DNA of 42,676 nucleotides from Pseudomonas sp. KK4. Lineage in GTDB: Bacteria; Pseudomonadota; Gammaproteobacteria; Pseudomonadales; Pseudomonadaceae. Positions 24,776 to 33,681 of the stretch are shown in pieces. The first letter of the stretch is position 1; each line of letters opens with the position of its first letter. The DNA lies in contig NZ_LYVP01000048.1 of the NCBI RefSeq assembly GCF_001984065.1, forward strand, positions 1 to 42,676, read 5' to 3'. A model generated the notes under the pieces. The model was not told the origin of the DNA. It did not search any database and saw only the letters and a program-made list of their open reading frames with translations. The position numbers and the translations under genes are program-made.

Positions 24776-25195
24776 TCAGGGCACGCAGTTGGTCTGGCTG
24801 TCCTCGGCGACGATTTCATGTCTGGCGTTGTACAGACGGGCTTCGGGCGTGAACGCCATTGAGCGGGCCTGCAGCAGATAACGTTGGCCGGCTTCGAAGT
24901 GATCGTACTTGATGACCATGTAGCACAGCCGCTCCGTGGAACCACCGAACAATTCCGAACCGCCGCTGGGCACCTCGAAATCGAAGCGCACGGTCAGTTC
25001 GTGGCTGCCGGGGGCCACCTGGAAAAACCGCCCATCGGGCATGCGCTGGTTGTCGAGACGCTCGGCCATCAGCAATTTATCGTTGGGAAATGGCGTAGAG
25101 AAATCGACCCACGCCATGTTCGGATTGGCCGTCGGCATCGGCGACGAGCAGCCGGCCACCGCGAGTGCAGTGAGCAATAGCATCAACCTGCGCAT
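24776..25195 (-). CDS. PA0061/PA0062-type lipoprotein, copy A
   Basis: This 139-residue protein has a lipobox (ALAVAGC, acylated Cys16). The mature domain has MAWVDFSTPFPNDKLLMAER, RFFQVAPGSHELTVRFDFEV and YDHFEAGQRYLLQARS. This is the PA0061/PA0062 lipoprotein family of Pseudomonas, function unknown. The 'G.HELTVR' block is shared with the paralogue at 25236, 40 bp upstream on the same strand, so the two are a tandem duplication. The residue after the lipid cysteine is Ser, which favours outer-membrane sorting. Confidence 0.85.
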   Translation of the reverse strand: MRRLMLLLTALAVAGCSSPMPTANPNMAWVDFSTPFPNDKLLMAERLDNQRMPDGRFFQVAPGSHELTVRFDFEVPSGGSELFGGSTERLCYMVIKYDHFEAGQRYLLQARSMAFTPEARLYNARHEIVAEDSQTNCVP

Positions 25196-25235
25196 GATGA
25201 ATGTCCTGAATACTGTGTACTCAGAATAGCGCCGA

Positions 25236-25658
25236 TCAGGTGTGTTGACAGCCTGCCGGTGTGCCTTGGCCTATCACCTTTCGCTGTTGGTCATAGAGCT
25301 TGGCCCAAGGCCGGAAACCGATATTCCCCGCTTGCAACTGATAACGCTCCCCGGCGTTGAAGTTGCTGAATTTCACGTTCATCTGGCAATCACGCCACAG
25401 CGGCTCGGCGTCGGGGCCGATATTGGTCGGCTGCACCGGGAACTGGTAGCGAACCGTCAGTTCATGGCTGCCGGGCTGCACCTCGAAATAGCGTTTATCG
25501 GTGGCAGCCTTGTTATCCACTTCCAGCGCCAGCAGGGCGGTGTCTTGCTGATGGGATTCCAGATCGATCCACGCTTGCGTCGGATCAGGGTGAGGCAAGC
25601 CGAACCCGGCACAGCCGCCCAATGTCAGCAGGCCGGCCGTCAGCATCAATTTGCGCAT
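25236..25658 (-). CDS. PA0061/PA0062-type lipoprotein, copy B
   Basis: This 140-residue protein has a lipobox (LTLGGC, Cys16) and mature motifs QAWIDLESHQQDTALLALEV, RYFEVQPGSHELTVRYQFPV and FSNFNAGERYQLQAGN. It is the upstream member of the tandem pair and clearly paralogous to copy A, though diverged over most of its length. Divergent from it is the lipoprotein aminopeptidase gene at 25718, so two lipoprotein transcripts share a 59-bp control region. Function is unknown. Confidence 0.85.
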   Translation of the reverse strand: MRKLMLTAGLLTLGGCAGFGLPHPDPTQAWIDLESHQQDTALLALEVDNKAATDKRYFEVQPGSHELTVRYQFPVQPTNIGPDAEPLWRDCQMNVKFSNFNAGERYQLQAGNIGFRPWAKLYDQQRKVIGQGTPAGCQHT

Positions 25659-25717
25659 AGCGGTGCTCCAGTCTTGCGGGATAGTCTTGCGAGCAGACTT
25701 TCCAGGGAATTTTTATT

Positions 25718-26809
25718 TTGATCAGGCCGCTTCCAAGCCTTGGGTTACTTGATCGCGTTTTCCGCGTTTTGTTTCCGGGTGTGTTGCTTTTGTTGCTCAA
25801 CGGTTGTTCCACGGTCAGCTACTACAGCCAATTGGCCAGTGGCCAGGTGCAGTTGCTGCGAGCGCGGGAGCCGGTTACCGAGGTGATCGCCGACCCCAAT
25901 CGGGACCAGACACTGCGCGCGCACCTGGCCCAATCACAAAAGGCCCGGACCTTCGCCAGCCAGCAATTGCATCTGCCGGACAATCAGAGTTACCGGCTGT
26001 ATGCCGACATTGGCCGGCCGTACGTGGTGTGGAACGTGTTCGCCACAGCGGAGTTTTCACTCAAGCCACAGAACCATTGCTTTCCGATCGCCGGTTGCGT
26101 GGCCTATCGCGGTTACTACAGCCAGAGTGCGGCGCGGGGTGAAGCAGCGCTGCAGCGCTTGCAGGGCATGGATGTGACCATCGGTGGCGTGGAGGCCTAC
26201 TCGACCCTGGGCTGGTTTGACGACCCGATCATGAGTTCGATGATGAACTGGGGCGACGAGCGTCTCGCCACGCTGATTTTTCATGAACTGGCGCATCAGC
26301 GTGTGTATGTGCAGGACGACACGGAATTCAACGAGTCATTTGCCACCTTCGTAGAGCAGGAAGGTACCCGTCAGTGGCGCGCCTATCGTGCACTGGCACC
26401 GGAAAATGGTGACCGGGTGCAGCAACAGGATCAGTTCACCCGACTGGTCCTGGACACCCGCTCCCGCCTTGAACGGCTCTACACCCTGCCCCTCCCACCT
26501 GAGCAAATGCGCCAGCGCAAAGCCGCAGAATTCGAGCGCATGCGCGGCCAGTACCGACAGCTGCGCGACAGCCAATGGGCCGGGGATAAGCGCTATGACG
26601 CCTGGATCAATGCCCCGATGAACAATGCCCGGCTGCTACCGTTTGGTCTCTATGACCAGTGGGTGCCAGCGTTTTCAGCGTTGTTCAGGCAAAAAGGCGG
26701 CGATTGGGAGGAATTTTATGGGGCAGCCCAAACGCTGGGGGCGATGCCGGTTCAAGCGCGTAAAGCAGCCTTGCGGGTGCTGGCAGGCACAGAGAAATCC
26801 GGCGCCTGA
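25718..26809 (+). CDS. Lipoprotein aminopeptidase (PF10023 type)
   Basis: This 363-residue protein has an N-terminal lipobox (LLLLNGC, Cys30). The zinc-peptidase motif is IFHELAHQRVY (His189, Glu190, His193) with NESFATFVE (Glu206) as third ligand, an arrangement typical of putative aminopeptidases of PF10023. The start is a TTG at 25718, set by AGGGAA about 9 bases upstream and by the need for a full lipoprotein signal; a GTG at codon 22 would remove most of it. Predicted location is the outer membrane facing the periplasm. The substrate is unknown. Confidence 0.83.
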   Translation: MIRPLPSLGLLDRVFRVLFPGVLLLLLNGCSTVSYYSQLASGQVQLLRAREPVTEVIADPNRDQTLRAHLAQSQKARTFASQQLHLPDNQSYRLYADIGRPYVVWNVFATAEFSLKPQNHCFPIAGCVAYRGYYSQSAARGEAALQRLQGMDVTIGGVEAYSTLGWFDDPIMSSMMNWGDERLATLIFHELAHQRVYVQDDTEFNESFATFVEQEGTRQWRAYRALAPENGDRVQQQDQFTRLVLDTRSRLERLYTLPLPPEQMRQRKAAEFERMRGQYRQLRDSQWAGDKRYDAWINAPMNNARLLPFGLYDQWVPAFSALFRQKGGDWEEFYGAAQTLGAMPVQARKAALRVLAGTEKSGA

Positions 26810-26858
26810 ACGGCCCTCCTCGCGCACGAGCCCGCCTCCACGGTTGATCTTTACAATC

Positions 26859-27767
26859 TTAAACACTTTGGGCAGCGCCACCCTCAAGCTTGCGCCACAG
26901 CAACCGCACGTTCGCCTTGCGCACCAGCGCGCAGCGGTACAGGCGGATCTCCAGCGGCACATGCCATTGCGGGCCGCCGCACACCACCAGCTCGCCGCGC
27001 GCCAGTTCGGCGCGCACGCTCAGTTGCGGCACCCAGGCAATCCCCAGCCCTTCCAGCGCCATGCTCTTGAGGCTGTCGGCCATCGCGGTTTCATAGATGG
27101 TGGTAAAACGCAGCGCCCGCTGACGCAGCAGCATGTTCACCGAACGTCCAAGAAACGCGCCGGCGCTGTAGGCCAGCAGCGGCACACTGCCCTCGCCTTC
27201 CAGATCGAACAGCGGCTTGCCATCGGCATCCGCCGCACACACGGGCAACATTTCGGTGTGGCCCAGGTGCAGTGACGGAAAGATTTCCGGGTCCATCTGC
27301 ATGGCCGCGTCCGGGTCGTAGAACGCCAGCATCAGGTCACAGCCACCTTCACGCAGGGCATGCACCGCGTCGCCCACGTTGGTCGCCACCAGCCGCGTGG
27401 CGATGTTCAGGCCTTCGTTGCGCAGTTGCGCGATCCATCGCGGGAAAAAACCCAGCGCCAGGGAGTGCGCGGCGGCGACCTGCATCACTTCGCCCTGCCC
27501 GCCTTCCAGATGATGAAGATGGCGCAGCACTTCGCCGAGCTGTTCGACCACGGTGCGCGCAGTGACCAGAAACAGCTGCCCGGCCGCTGTCAGCTCCACT
27601 GGCGTACGCGAGCGGTTGACCAGCGTCAGCCCCAGCGCAGCTTCGAGGCTGCGGATCCGCCGGCTGAAGGCCGGTTGCGTCACGAAACGCCTTTCCGCCG
27701 CTTGGGAGAAGCTGCGGGTGGCGGCCAGGGCGCTGAAGTCCTCCAACCATTTACTTTCCAGATTCAT
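26859..27767 (-). CDS. LysR-family regulator divergent from aspA
   Basis: This 302-residue LysR-type regulator starts MNLESKWLEDFSALAATRSF and has the helix-turn-helix in QAAERRFVTQPAFSRRIRSL. The N-terminal region resembles the HypT/YjiE branch (ESKWLEDF...SQAA), a similarity of family only. The ATG at 27767 has GGAGG at good spacing; a GTG eight codons upstream does not. It is divergent from aspA, an arrangement also found in P. aeruginosa, so it probably controls aspartase or senses a related signal. Confidence 0.85.
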   Translation of the reverse strand: MNLESKWLEDFSALAATRSFSQAAERRFVTQPAFSRRIRSLEAALGLTLVNRSRTPVELTAAGQLFLVTARTVVEQLGEVLRHLHHLEGGQGEVMQVAAAHSLALGFFPRWIAQLRNEGLNIATRLVATNVGDAVHALREGGCDLMLAFYDPDAAMQMDPEIFPSLHLGHTEMLPVCAADADGKPLFDLEGEGSVPLLAYSAGAFLGRSVNMLLRQRALRFTTIYETAMADSLKSMALEGLGIAWVPQLSVRAELARGELVVCGGPQWHVPLEIRLYRCALVRKANVRLLWRKLEGGAAQSV

Positions 27768-27947
27768 CACGTCCTCCGGGACACGCACCAATTTAGGTCA
27801 CACGCTCGCCGCGAACCCGGCGTCACACCGCCATTATGCCGAATATGCATAGGCCAGTGTTTAACAGCATTGGCCCAAAACGATCCACAAGCCTAGCATT
27901 TGCAGTGTTCCGGCACAGACCGGGTCCATATCGAGATGATTTCTATC

Positions 27948-29372
27948 ATGTCCTCCGCTGCATCATTCCGCACAGAAAAAGACCTGCTTGGCGTACTCGA
28001 AGTACCGGCTCAAGCCTATTACGGCATCCAGACCCTGCGAGCGGTGAACAACTTCCGCCTCTCCGGCGTTCCGATTTCGCATTACCCGAAGCTGGTTGTC
28101 GGCCTGGCGATGGTCAAGCAAGCCGCCGCTGACGCCAACCGCGAGCTGGGTCACCTGAGCGAAGCCAAGCACGCGGCCATCAGCGAAGCCTGTGCCCGTC
28201 TGATCCGCGGCGATTTCCACGAAGAGTTCGTGGTGGACATGATTCAAGGCGGCGCTGGCACTTCGACCAACATGAATGCCAACGAAGTCATCGCCAACAT
28301 CGCGCTGGAGGCCATGGGTCACCAGAAGGGCGAATACCAATACCTGCACCCGAACAACGACGTGAACATGGCGCAGTCGACCAACGACGCCTACCCGACG
28401 GCCATCCGTCTGGGCCTGTTGCTGGGTCACGACGCGCTGCTGGCCAGCCTCGACAGCCTGATCCAGTCGTTCGCGGCCAAAGGTGAAGAATTCAGCCACG
28501 TCCTGAAGATGGGCCGTACCCAGCTGCAGGACGCCGTGCCGATGACCCTGGGCCAGGAATTCCGCGCCTTCGCCACCACCCTGGGCGAAGACCTGGCACG
28601 CCTGAAGACGCTGGCACCCGAACTGCTGACCGAAGTGAACCTGGGCGGCACCGCAATCGGTACCGGCATCAACGCCGACCCGCGCTACCAACACCTGGCC
28701 GTTCAGCGCCTGGCCACCATCAGCGGCCACCCGCTGGTCCCGGCAGCCGACCTGATCGAAGCCACCTCCGACATGGGCGCCTTCGTGCTGTTCTCCGGCA
28801 TGCTCAAGCGCACCGCGGTCAAGCTGTCGAAGATCTGCAACGACCTGCGCCTGCTGTCCAGCGGCCCACGCACCGGCATCAACGAAATCAACCTGCCGGC
28901 GCGTCAGCCAGGCAGCTCGATCATGCCAGGCAAGGTCAACCCGGTTATTCCGGAAGCCGTTAACCAGGTGGCCTTCCAGATCATCGGCAACGACCTGGCC
29001 CTGACCATCGCGGCCGAAGGCGGCCAGCTGCAACTGAACGTGATGGAGCCGCTGATCGCCTTCAAGATCTTCGACTCGATCCGCCTGCTGCAACGCGCCA
29101 TGGACATGCTGCGCGAGCATTGCATCACCGGGATCACCGCCAACGAAGAACGTTGCCGTGAACTGGTCGAGCACTCGATCGGCCTGGTCACCGCGCTGAA
29201 CCCGTACATCGGTTATGAAAACGCCACCCGCATCGCCCGCATCGCCCTCGAAAGTGGCCGCGGCGTGCTGGAACTGGTGCGCGAAGAAGGTCTGCTCGAC
29301 GACGCCATGCTCGCCGACATCCTGCGCCCGGAAAACATGATTGCTCCGCGTCTGGTGCCTCTGAAGGCCTGA
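27948..29372 (+). CDS. aspA: Aspartate ammonia-lyase (aspartase)
   Basis: This 474-residue enzyme of the fumarase/aspartase superfamily converts L-aspartate to fumarate and ammonia. The signature GSSIMPGKVNP starts at Gly322, with the catalytic serine in it, and GGAGTSTNMNANEV and NDVNMAQSTNDAYPTA are the other conserved regions. The start MSSAASFRTEKDLLG at 27948 matches Pseudomonas homologues; an ATG 12 bases upstream (27936) is possible. A terminator follows. With the asparaginase and AGCS carrier nearby it would complete asparagine-to-fumarate breakdown. Confidence 0.95.
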   Translation: MSSAASFRTEKDLLGVLEVPAQAYYGIQTLRAVNNFRLSGVPISHYPKLVVGLAMVKQAAADANRELGHLSEAKHAAISEACARLIRGDFHEEFVVDMIQGGAGTSTNMNANEVIANIALEAMGHQKGEYQYLHPNNDVNMAQSTNDAYPTAIRLGLLLGHDALLASLDSLIQSFAAKGEEFSHVLKMGRTQLQDAVPMTLGQEFRAFATTLGEDLARLKTLAPELLTEVNLGGTAIGTGINADPRYQHLAVQRLATISGHPLVPAADLIEATSDMGAFVLFSGMLKRTAVKLSKICNDLRLLSSGPRTGINEINLPARQPGSSIMPGKVNPVIPEAVNQVAFQIIGNDLALTIAAEGGQLQLNVMEPLIAFKIFDSIRLLQRAMDMLREHCITGITANEERCRELVEHSIGLVTALNPYIGYENATRIARIALESGRGVLELVREEGLLDDAMLADILRPENMIAPRLVPLKA

Positions 29373-29435
29373 TCCGACGCGTTACCCGTAGCACCGCTCA
29401 CCAGGTCGAGGGACTAGACACCTCTCACCTTTTGA

Positions 29436-29470
29436 GGGCTTGGAGATCATTCTCCAGGCCCTTTTTTTTT
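29436..29470 (+). terminator. Intrinsic terminator of aspA
   Basis: Stem gggcttggaga (29436-29446) with tctccaggccc (29451-29461), loop TCAT, then nine T residues. A strong Rho-independent terminator. Confidence 0.95.
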
Positions 29471-29488
29471 CGCAATACCGCTCTACCT

Positions 29489-29575
29489 GTGGAAGCGGGC
29501 TTGCTCGCGAATGCGGTTATTCAGTTGACACAGCATTGATTGACCCACCGCATTCGCGAGCAAGCCCGCTCCCAC
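29489..29575. repeat. Paired inverted REP, type B
   Basis: Arms gtggaagcgggcttgctcgc and gcgagcaagcccgctcccac flank about 45 bases. The inner parts also pair imperfectly (aatgcggt / accgcatt). Same type as 31262, 32399 and 42585. Confidence 0.88.
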
Positions 29576-29806
29576 CCAAAGCAGCATCGTTTCAAACAAC
29601 ACGCACCACAACCGTGCAGACGGACGGCACTGTCATCGGTATAGTGCCGCCCCTCTTCGCATGAGCGGTCGTCGGTAGCGAGGCCACAACCCATGCGAAC
29701 CCCCACCAATAACAAACCCGCAATTTGGAACCATAACGAACATCCGCCTTATCGCGATGCTTCGCCCCGTCCAGCATTTGCCTAAAAAAACAGCGAGGAA
29801 TACGCC

Positions 29807-31249
29807 ATGCTCGAAGTCATCAACGACTTCCTCTCAGGGAAAGTACTGATCGTGCTCATTGTCGGGCTCGGTAGCTACTTCACGATCCGCTCGCGTTTCG
29901 TTCAACTGCGTCACTTCTTCCACATGTTCGCGGTGTTCCGCGACAGCCTCAAAAGCAGCGCCGGGCAACTGAGTTCGTTCCAGGCCCTGATGCTCAGCCT
30001 CGCCGGCCGTGTCGGCGCTGGCAACATCGCCGGTGTCGGTATTGCCGTGACCCTGGGTGGGCCCGGTGCGGTGTTCTGGATGTGGGTGACCGCGCTGGTT
30101 GGCATGTCCAGCAGCTTCTTCGAATGCTCCCTCGGCCAGCTCTACAAGCGCTGTGATTCGGACGGCACCTACCGAGGCGGCCCGTCCTATTACATCCAGC
30201 ACGGCCTGCAGAAACGCTGGCTGGGCATGATCATGGCGTTCCTGCTGTTGATCACCTTCGGCTTCGCTTTCAACGGCCTGCAATCCCACGCCGTGACCCA
30301 CTCGTTGAACAACGCCTTCGGACTCGATACCACCTACACCGGCATCGGTCTGGCGGTGCTGCTGGGCCTGGTGTTCATCGGCGGGATCAAACGCATCGCC
30401 AAGGTCGCCGACCTGTTGGTGCCGGTGAAAACCCTGGTGTACATCGGCGTGACTATCTACGTGATCGTGCTGCAATTCGATCAGGTACCGGGCATGTTGA
30501 TGACCATCGTCAAGAGCGCCTTCGGCCTTGACCAGGCGTTCGGCGGCCTGATCGGCAGCGCAATCATCATGGGCGTTAAACGTGGCGTGTTTGCCAACGA
30601 AGCGGGCCTTGGCAGTGCGCCGAACGTGGCCGCTGTCGCGTCGGTCGAGCACCCGGTGGCGCAAGGCGTGGTCCAGGCGTTCAGTGTGTTCCTCGACACT
30701 TTTGTGATCTGCACCTGCACCGCGTTGCTGATTCTGCTGTCGGGCTTCTACACCCCGGGCTTCGAAGGCGACGGCATCGCCCTGACCCAGAACTCCCTGG
30801 CGGCCGTGGTCGGTGACTGGGGCCGGATGTTCATCTCCGTGGCCCTGGCGCTGTTCGTGTTCACCTCGATTCTCTACAACTACTACTTGGGCGAGAGCAA
30901 CCTGCGCTTTTTGATCGGTGAAAACCGCAAGGCGCTGATGGGTTATCGCGCCCTGGTGCTGGTGCTGATTTTCTGGGGCGCGATCGAGAACCTGGGCACG
31001 GTGTTCGCTTTTGCCGATATCACCATGACCCTGCTGGCATTCGTCAACCTGATCGCGCTGTTCCTGCTGTTCAAGGTCGGCATGCGCATCCTGCGCGACT
31101 ACGATGACCAGCGCGCCGCCGGGATCAAGACGCCGGTGTTCGATTCGAGCCAATTCACGGATCTGGACCTGGACCTGAAAGCCTGGCCCGCGAACCCGCC
31201 GGCCCCTCAGGTTCAAGCGACGGTGAAGGCCGCGACCGCAATCAGTTAA
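29807..31249 (+). CDS. AGCS-family sodium:alanine/glycine symporter
   Basis: This 480-residue inner-membrane carrier has about ten hydrophobic helices. Family signatures include LSLAGRVGAGNIAGVGIAVT near residues 63-83, GGPGAVFWMW, YRGGPSYYIQHGL and GVKRGVFANEAGLGSAPNVA. AGCS members import alanine, glycine or related small amino acids with sodium. Located between aspA and an asparaginase gene, it might instead import asparagine or aspartate; the sequence does not settle that. GAGGAA provides the ribosome site. About 230 bp upstream, after the REP pair, shows nothing else recognisable. Confidence 0.92.
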   Translation: MLEVINDFLSGKVLIVLIVGLGSYFTIRSRFVQLRHFFHMFAVFRDSLKSSAGQLSSFQALMLSLAGRVGAGNIAGVGIAVTLGGPGAVFWMWVTALVGMSSSFFECSLGQLYKRCDSDGTYRGGPSYYIQHGLQKRWLGMIMAFLLLITFGFAFNGLQSHAVTHSLNNAFGLDTTYTGIGLAVLLGLVFIGGIKRIAKVADLLVPVKTLVYIGVTIYVIVLQFDQVPGMLMTIVKSAFGLDQAFGGLIGSAIIMGVKRGVFANEAGLGSAPNVAAVASVEHPVAQGVVQAFSVFLDTFVICTCTALLILLSGFYTPGFEGDGIALTQNSLAAVVGDWGRMFISVALALFVFTSILYNYYLGESNLRFLIGENRKALMGYRALVLVLIFWGAIENLGTVFAFADITMTLLAFVNLIALFLLFKVGMRILRDYDDQRAAGIKTPVFDSSQFTDLDLDLKAWPANPPAPQVQATVKAATAIS

Positions 31250-31261
31250 AGTGCGAAAACC

Positions 31262-31350
31262 TGTGGGAGCGGGCTTGCTCGCGAATACGGTGTGTCATTC
31301 ACCTTGATGTCGATTGACACAACGCTTTCGCGAGCAAGCCCGCTCCCACA
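31262..31350. repeat. Paired inverted REP, type B
   Basis: Arms tgtgggagcgggcttgctcg and cgagcaagcccgctcccaca are perfect complements around about 45 bases. It starts 12 bp after the AGCS stop and ends 29 bp before the asparaginase start, so it is likely transcribed in the leader of the latter. Confidence 0.9.
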
Positions 31351-31379
31351 ATGGCCGTCATTATTCTCGGAGCAGCGCC

Positions 31380-32384
31380 ATGAATTCCACGACCTACCCT
31401 GCCGCCCAGCACGTCATGGTGCTCTACACCGGCGGCACCATCGGCATGCAGGCCAGCGCCAACGGTCTTGCACCGGCATCCGGATTCGAAGCGCGGATGC
31501 GCGAATACCTGAACAGCCAGCCCGAACTGGCAGTACCGCAGTGGCGCTTTCGCGAGATGTCGCCACTGATCGACAGCGCCAACATGACGCCCACGTATTG
31601 GCAGCAACTGCGCGAAGCGGTGGTCGATGCAGTCGATGTTCAGGGCTGCGACAGCGTGCTGATCCTGCACGGCACCGACACCCTGGCCTACAGCGCGGCA
31701 GCGATGAGTTTTCAGTTGCTCGGCCTGCACGCCCGCGTGTGCTTCACCGGCTCGATGCTGCCGGCCGGCTTGGCCGACAGCGATGCCTGGGAAAATCTCG
31801 GCGGCGCACTGGTTGCCTTGGGCCAAGGCATGGCGCCGGGCGTTCATCTGTATTTCCACGGCGAGCTGCTCGACCCGACCCGTTGCGCGAAGGTGCGCAG
31901 TTTTGGTCGTCATCCATTCAAGCGCCTGGAGCGTCAGGGCGGTGGTGTGAAGGCCGTTTCCTTGCCAGAAGCGTTGCACTACAACCAGCGTAAACAACTG
32001 GCGAATGTTGCCGTGCTGCCGCTGTTTCCCGGCATCAGCGCCGAGATCCTGGACGGCCTGGTCAACAGCGGCATCCAAGGTCTGGTGCTGGAGTGTTACG
32101 GCAGTGGGACCGGCCCGAGCGACAACCCGGCGTTCCTCACCAGCCTGGAACAGGCGCGGGACAAAGGCGTCGTGGTGGTCGCAGTGACTCAGTGCCACGA
32201 AGGCGGCGTGGAACTGGATGTCTACGAAGCCGGTAGCCGGTTGCGCGGCGTTGGCGTGCTGTCGGGCGGCGGCATGACCCGCGAAGCGGCCTTCGGCAAG
32301 TTGCATGGCCTGCTGGGTGCCGGGCTCGACAACGCTCAAGTGCGAAGCCTTGTGGAACTCGACCTTTGCGGCGAACTGATCTGA
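31380..32384 (+). CDS. ansA: L-asparaginase, cytoplasmic type
   Basis: This 334-residue enzyme hydrolyses asparagine to aspartate and ammonia. Catalytic threonines are Thr17 in LYTGGTIGMQ and Thr99 in ILHGTDTLAYSA, with Asp100 beside the second. There is no signal peptide, so it is a cytoplasmic (type I) enzyme. The ATG at 31380 follows GGAG; the frame continues upstream into a REP repeat and is not coding there. Its product aspartate is the substrate of AspA encoded 2 kb upstream, and the AGCS carrier lies between. Some relatives also use glutamine. Confidence 0.9.
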   Translation: MNSTTYPAAQHVMVLYTGGTIGMQASANGLAPASGFEARMREYLNSQPELAVPQWRFREMSPLIDSANMTPTYWQQLREAVVDAVDVQGCDSVLILHGTDTLAYSAAAMSFQLLGLHARVCFTGSMLPAGLADSDAWENLGGALVALGQGMAPGVHLYFHGELLDPTRCAKVRSFGRHPFKRLERQGGGVKAVSLPEALHYNQRKQLANVAVLPLFPGISAEILDGLVNSGIQGLVLECYGSGTGPSDNPAFLTSLEQARDKGVVVVAVTQCHEGGVELDVYEAGSRLRGVGVLSGGGMTREAAFGKLHGLLGAGLDNAQVRSLVELDLCGELI

Positions 32385-32398
32385 CACTCTGAACGACC

Positions 32399-32488
32399 TG
32401 TGGGAGCAGGCCTGCTCGCGAATGCAATCTGTCAGTCGGCACTTATGTTGACTGACCCACCGCTTTGGCAAGCAAGCCCTTCCCCACA
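32399..32488. repeat. Degenerate paired REP, type B
   Basis: The left arm tgtgggagcaggcctgctcg is close to consensus, but the right arm (aagcaagcccttccccaca) has several changes, so the long stem is broken. It appears to be an older copy than those at 31262 and 42585. Confidence 0.75.
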
Positions 32489-32547
32489 AGTCCTTCGCGC
32501 GGCATGTAATTTGCTGCATTCCAACCAACCCCAGGCTGGAAGCCGCC

Positions 32548-33540
32548 ATGCTCCATTCCCATCTGACCACCCTCAACGCCGTCTCACTGGTGCTCGACAC
32601 CTTCAAGGCCGAAGGCCTGTCCAGCGATGCCCTGCTCGCCGGCAGTGGCATCAGCGCGGCGGATCTGAACCGGGCCGACACGCGCATCACCACCAACCAG
32701 GAGATGCAGGTCTGCGCCAACGCCGTTGCACTCAAACGCGATATCGGCCTGGAGCTGGGGCGGCGCATGCACGTTTCGTCCTACGGCATGCTCGGTTACG
32801 CGTTGCTCACCAGTGCCACCTTCGGTGACGCGTTACGCCTGGCGATGCGTTATCCGGCGCTGCTGGGAACACTTTTCGAATTGAGCCTGGAGGACGACGG
32901 CGAGCGTGTCTGGTTCGTCGCCGCCGACTATCGCGAAAGTCCGTCCATGGCCACGTTCAACGCCGAGTTCTGTCTGGTCTCGCTCAAAGTCATCTGTGAC
33001 GACCTGCTCGGGCACCCTCTACCGCTGCAAGCCGCGCGTTTCGAGCATGATGCGCCCGATTACCAGGCGAGCTACGCCCAGCACTTCGACTGCCCCCTGC
33101 ACTTCGGCGCGCGGGATAACGCCTTCGCCTTCGACCGGCAATGGCTCGAGCAACCGTTGCCCCTGGCGGACGCCATCACCCACCAGGCCATGGCCGAACG
33201 CTGCCGCAAACAGAACACCGAGTTCACCGGTCGTCAGGCCTGGCTGGGACGAATCCGGCAACTGCTCAGCGCGCAATTGAACGCTGCCCCGGGGCTGGAG
33301 GGCCTGGCGGAACAGATGAACTGTTCGGCGCGAACCCTGCGCCGACACCTCAAGGACCTCGGATGCAGCTATCAGGAATTGCTCGACGAGCTGCGCTTCG
33401 AGCAAGCCAAGCAGATGCTCTGTGAGGATCAACTGCCGATCTACCGGATAGCCGAAGCGCTGGGCTTCAGCGAGACCGCCAGTTTCCGCCATGCCTTCGT
33501 GCGATGGAGCGGCGTAGCACCGAGCCAGTTCCGCCCGTAA
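32548..33540 (+). CDS. AraC-family regulator (arabinose-binding-like N-domain)
   Basis: This 330-residue regulator has an N-terminal domain of the PF12625 type (SYGMLGYALLTSATFGDALR, about 78-97) and a C-terminal AraC DNA-binding domain with two helix-turn-helix units (LEGLAEQMNCSARTLRRHLK and IYRIAEALGFSETASFRHAF), ending WSGVAPSQFRP. It lies 141 bp upstream of the acetylpolyamine amidohydrolase gene in the same direction. Related genes in Pseudomonas often regulate neighbouring catabolic genes, so control of polyamine use is a reasonable inference. Confidence 0.88.
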   Translation: MLHSHLTTLNAVSLVLDTFKAEGLSSDALLAGSGISAADLNRADTRITTNQEMQVCANAVALKRDIGLELGRRMHVSSYGMLGYALLTSATFGDALRLAMRYPALLGTLFELSLEDDGERVWFVAADYRESPSMATFNAEFCLVSLKVICDDLLGHPLPLQAARFEHDAPDYQASYAQHFDCPLHFGARDNAFAFDRQWLEQPLPLADAITHQAMAERCRKQNTEFTGRQAWLGRIRQLLSAQLNAAPGLEGLAEQMNCSARTLRRHLKDLGCSYQELLDELRFEQAKQMLCEDQLPIYRIAEALGFSETASFRHAFVRWSGVAPSQFRP

Positions 33541-33681
33541 ATGATCGTCCTATGGCAAAGGGGCGAATTTCGGTCATACGTTTTGGCCATATGAATCCCC
33601 TTTTGGCCTTTCCTGCCGTTCTCCAAAAACGCCCCTGCCGCAAGACTGTGTTCAACCGAATCAGCCTGCGGAGAACAAGAA
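33541..33681 (+). promoter_or_regulatory. Candidate operator region before the amidohydrolase gene
   Basis: The gap contains TATGGCAAAGGGG (about 33552-33564) and, in opposite orientation, GGCCATATG with CCCCTTTTGGCC (about 33585-33609). These inverted GGCC/CCCC blocks could be sites for the AraC regulator just upstream. No terminator is seen after araC. A candidate only. Confidence 0.3.

Noticed and set aside
27963..29174. Long antisense frame across aspA, and similar ones across pntB, AGCS and trpB
   Set aside because: These are shadows of highly conserved plus- or minus-strand genes; they lack ribosome sites and recognisable domains.
29489..32488. Repeated 'gcgggcttgctcgcg' palindromes considered as a CRISPR array
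   Set aside because: They are isolated inverted pairs between genes, with no regular direct repeat-spacer structure and no cas genes.
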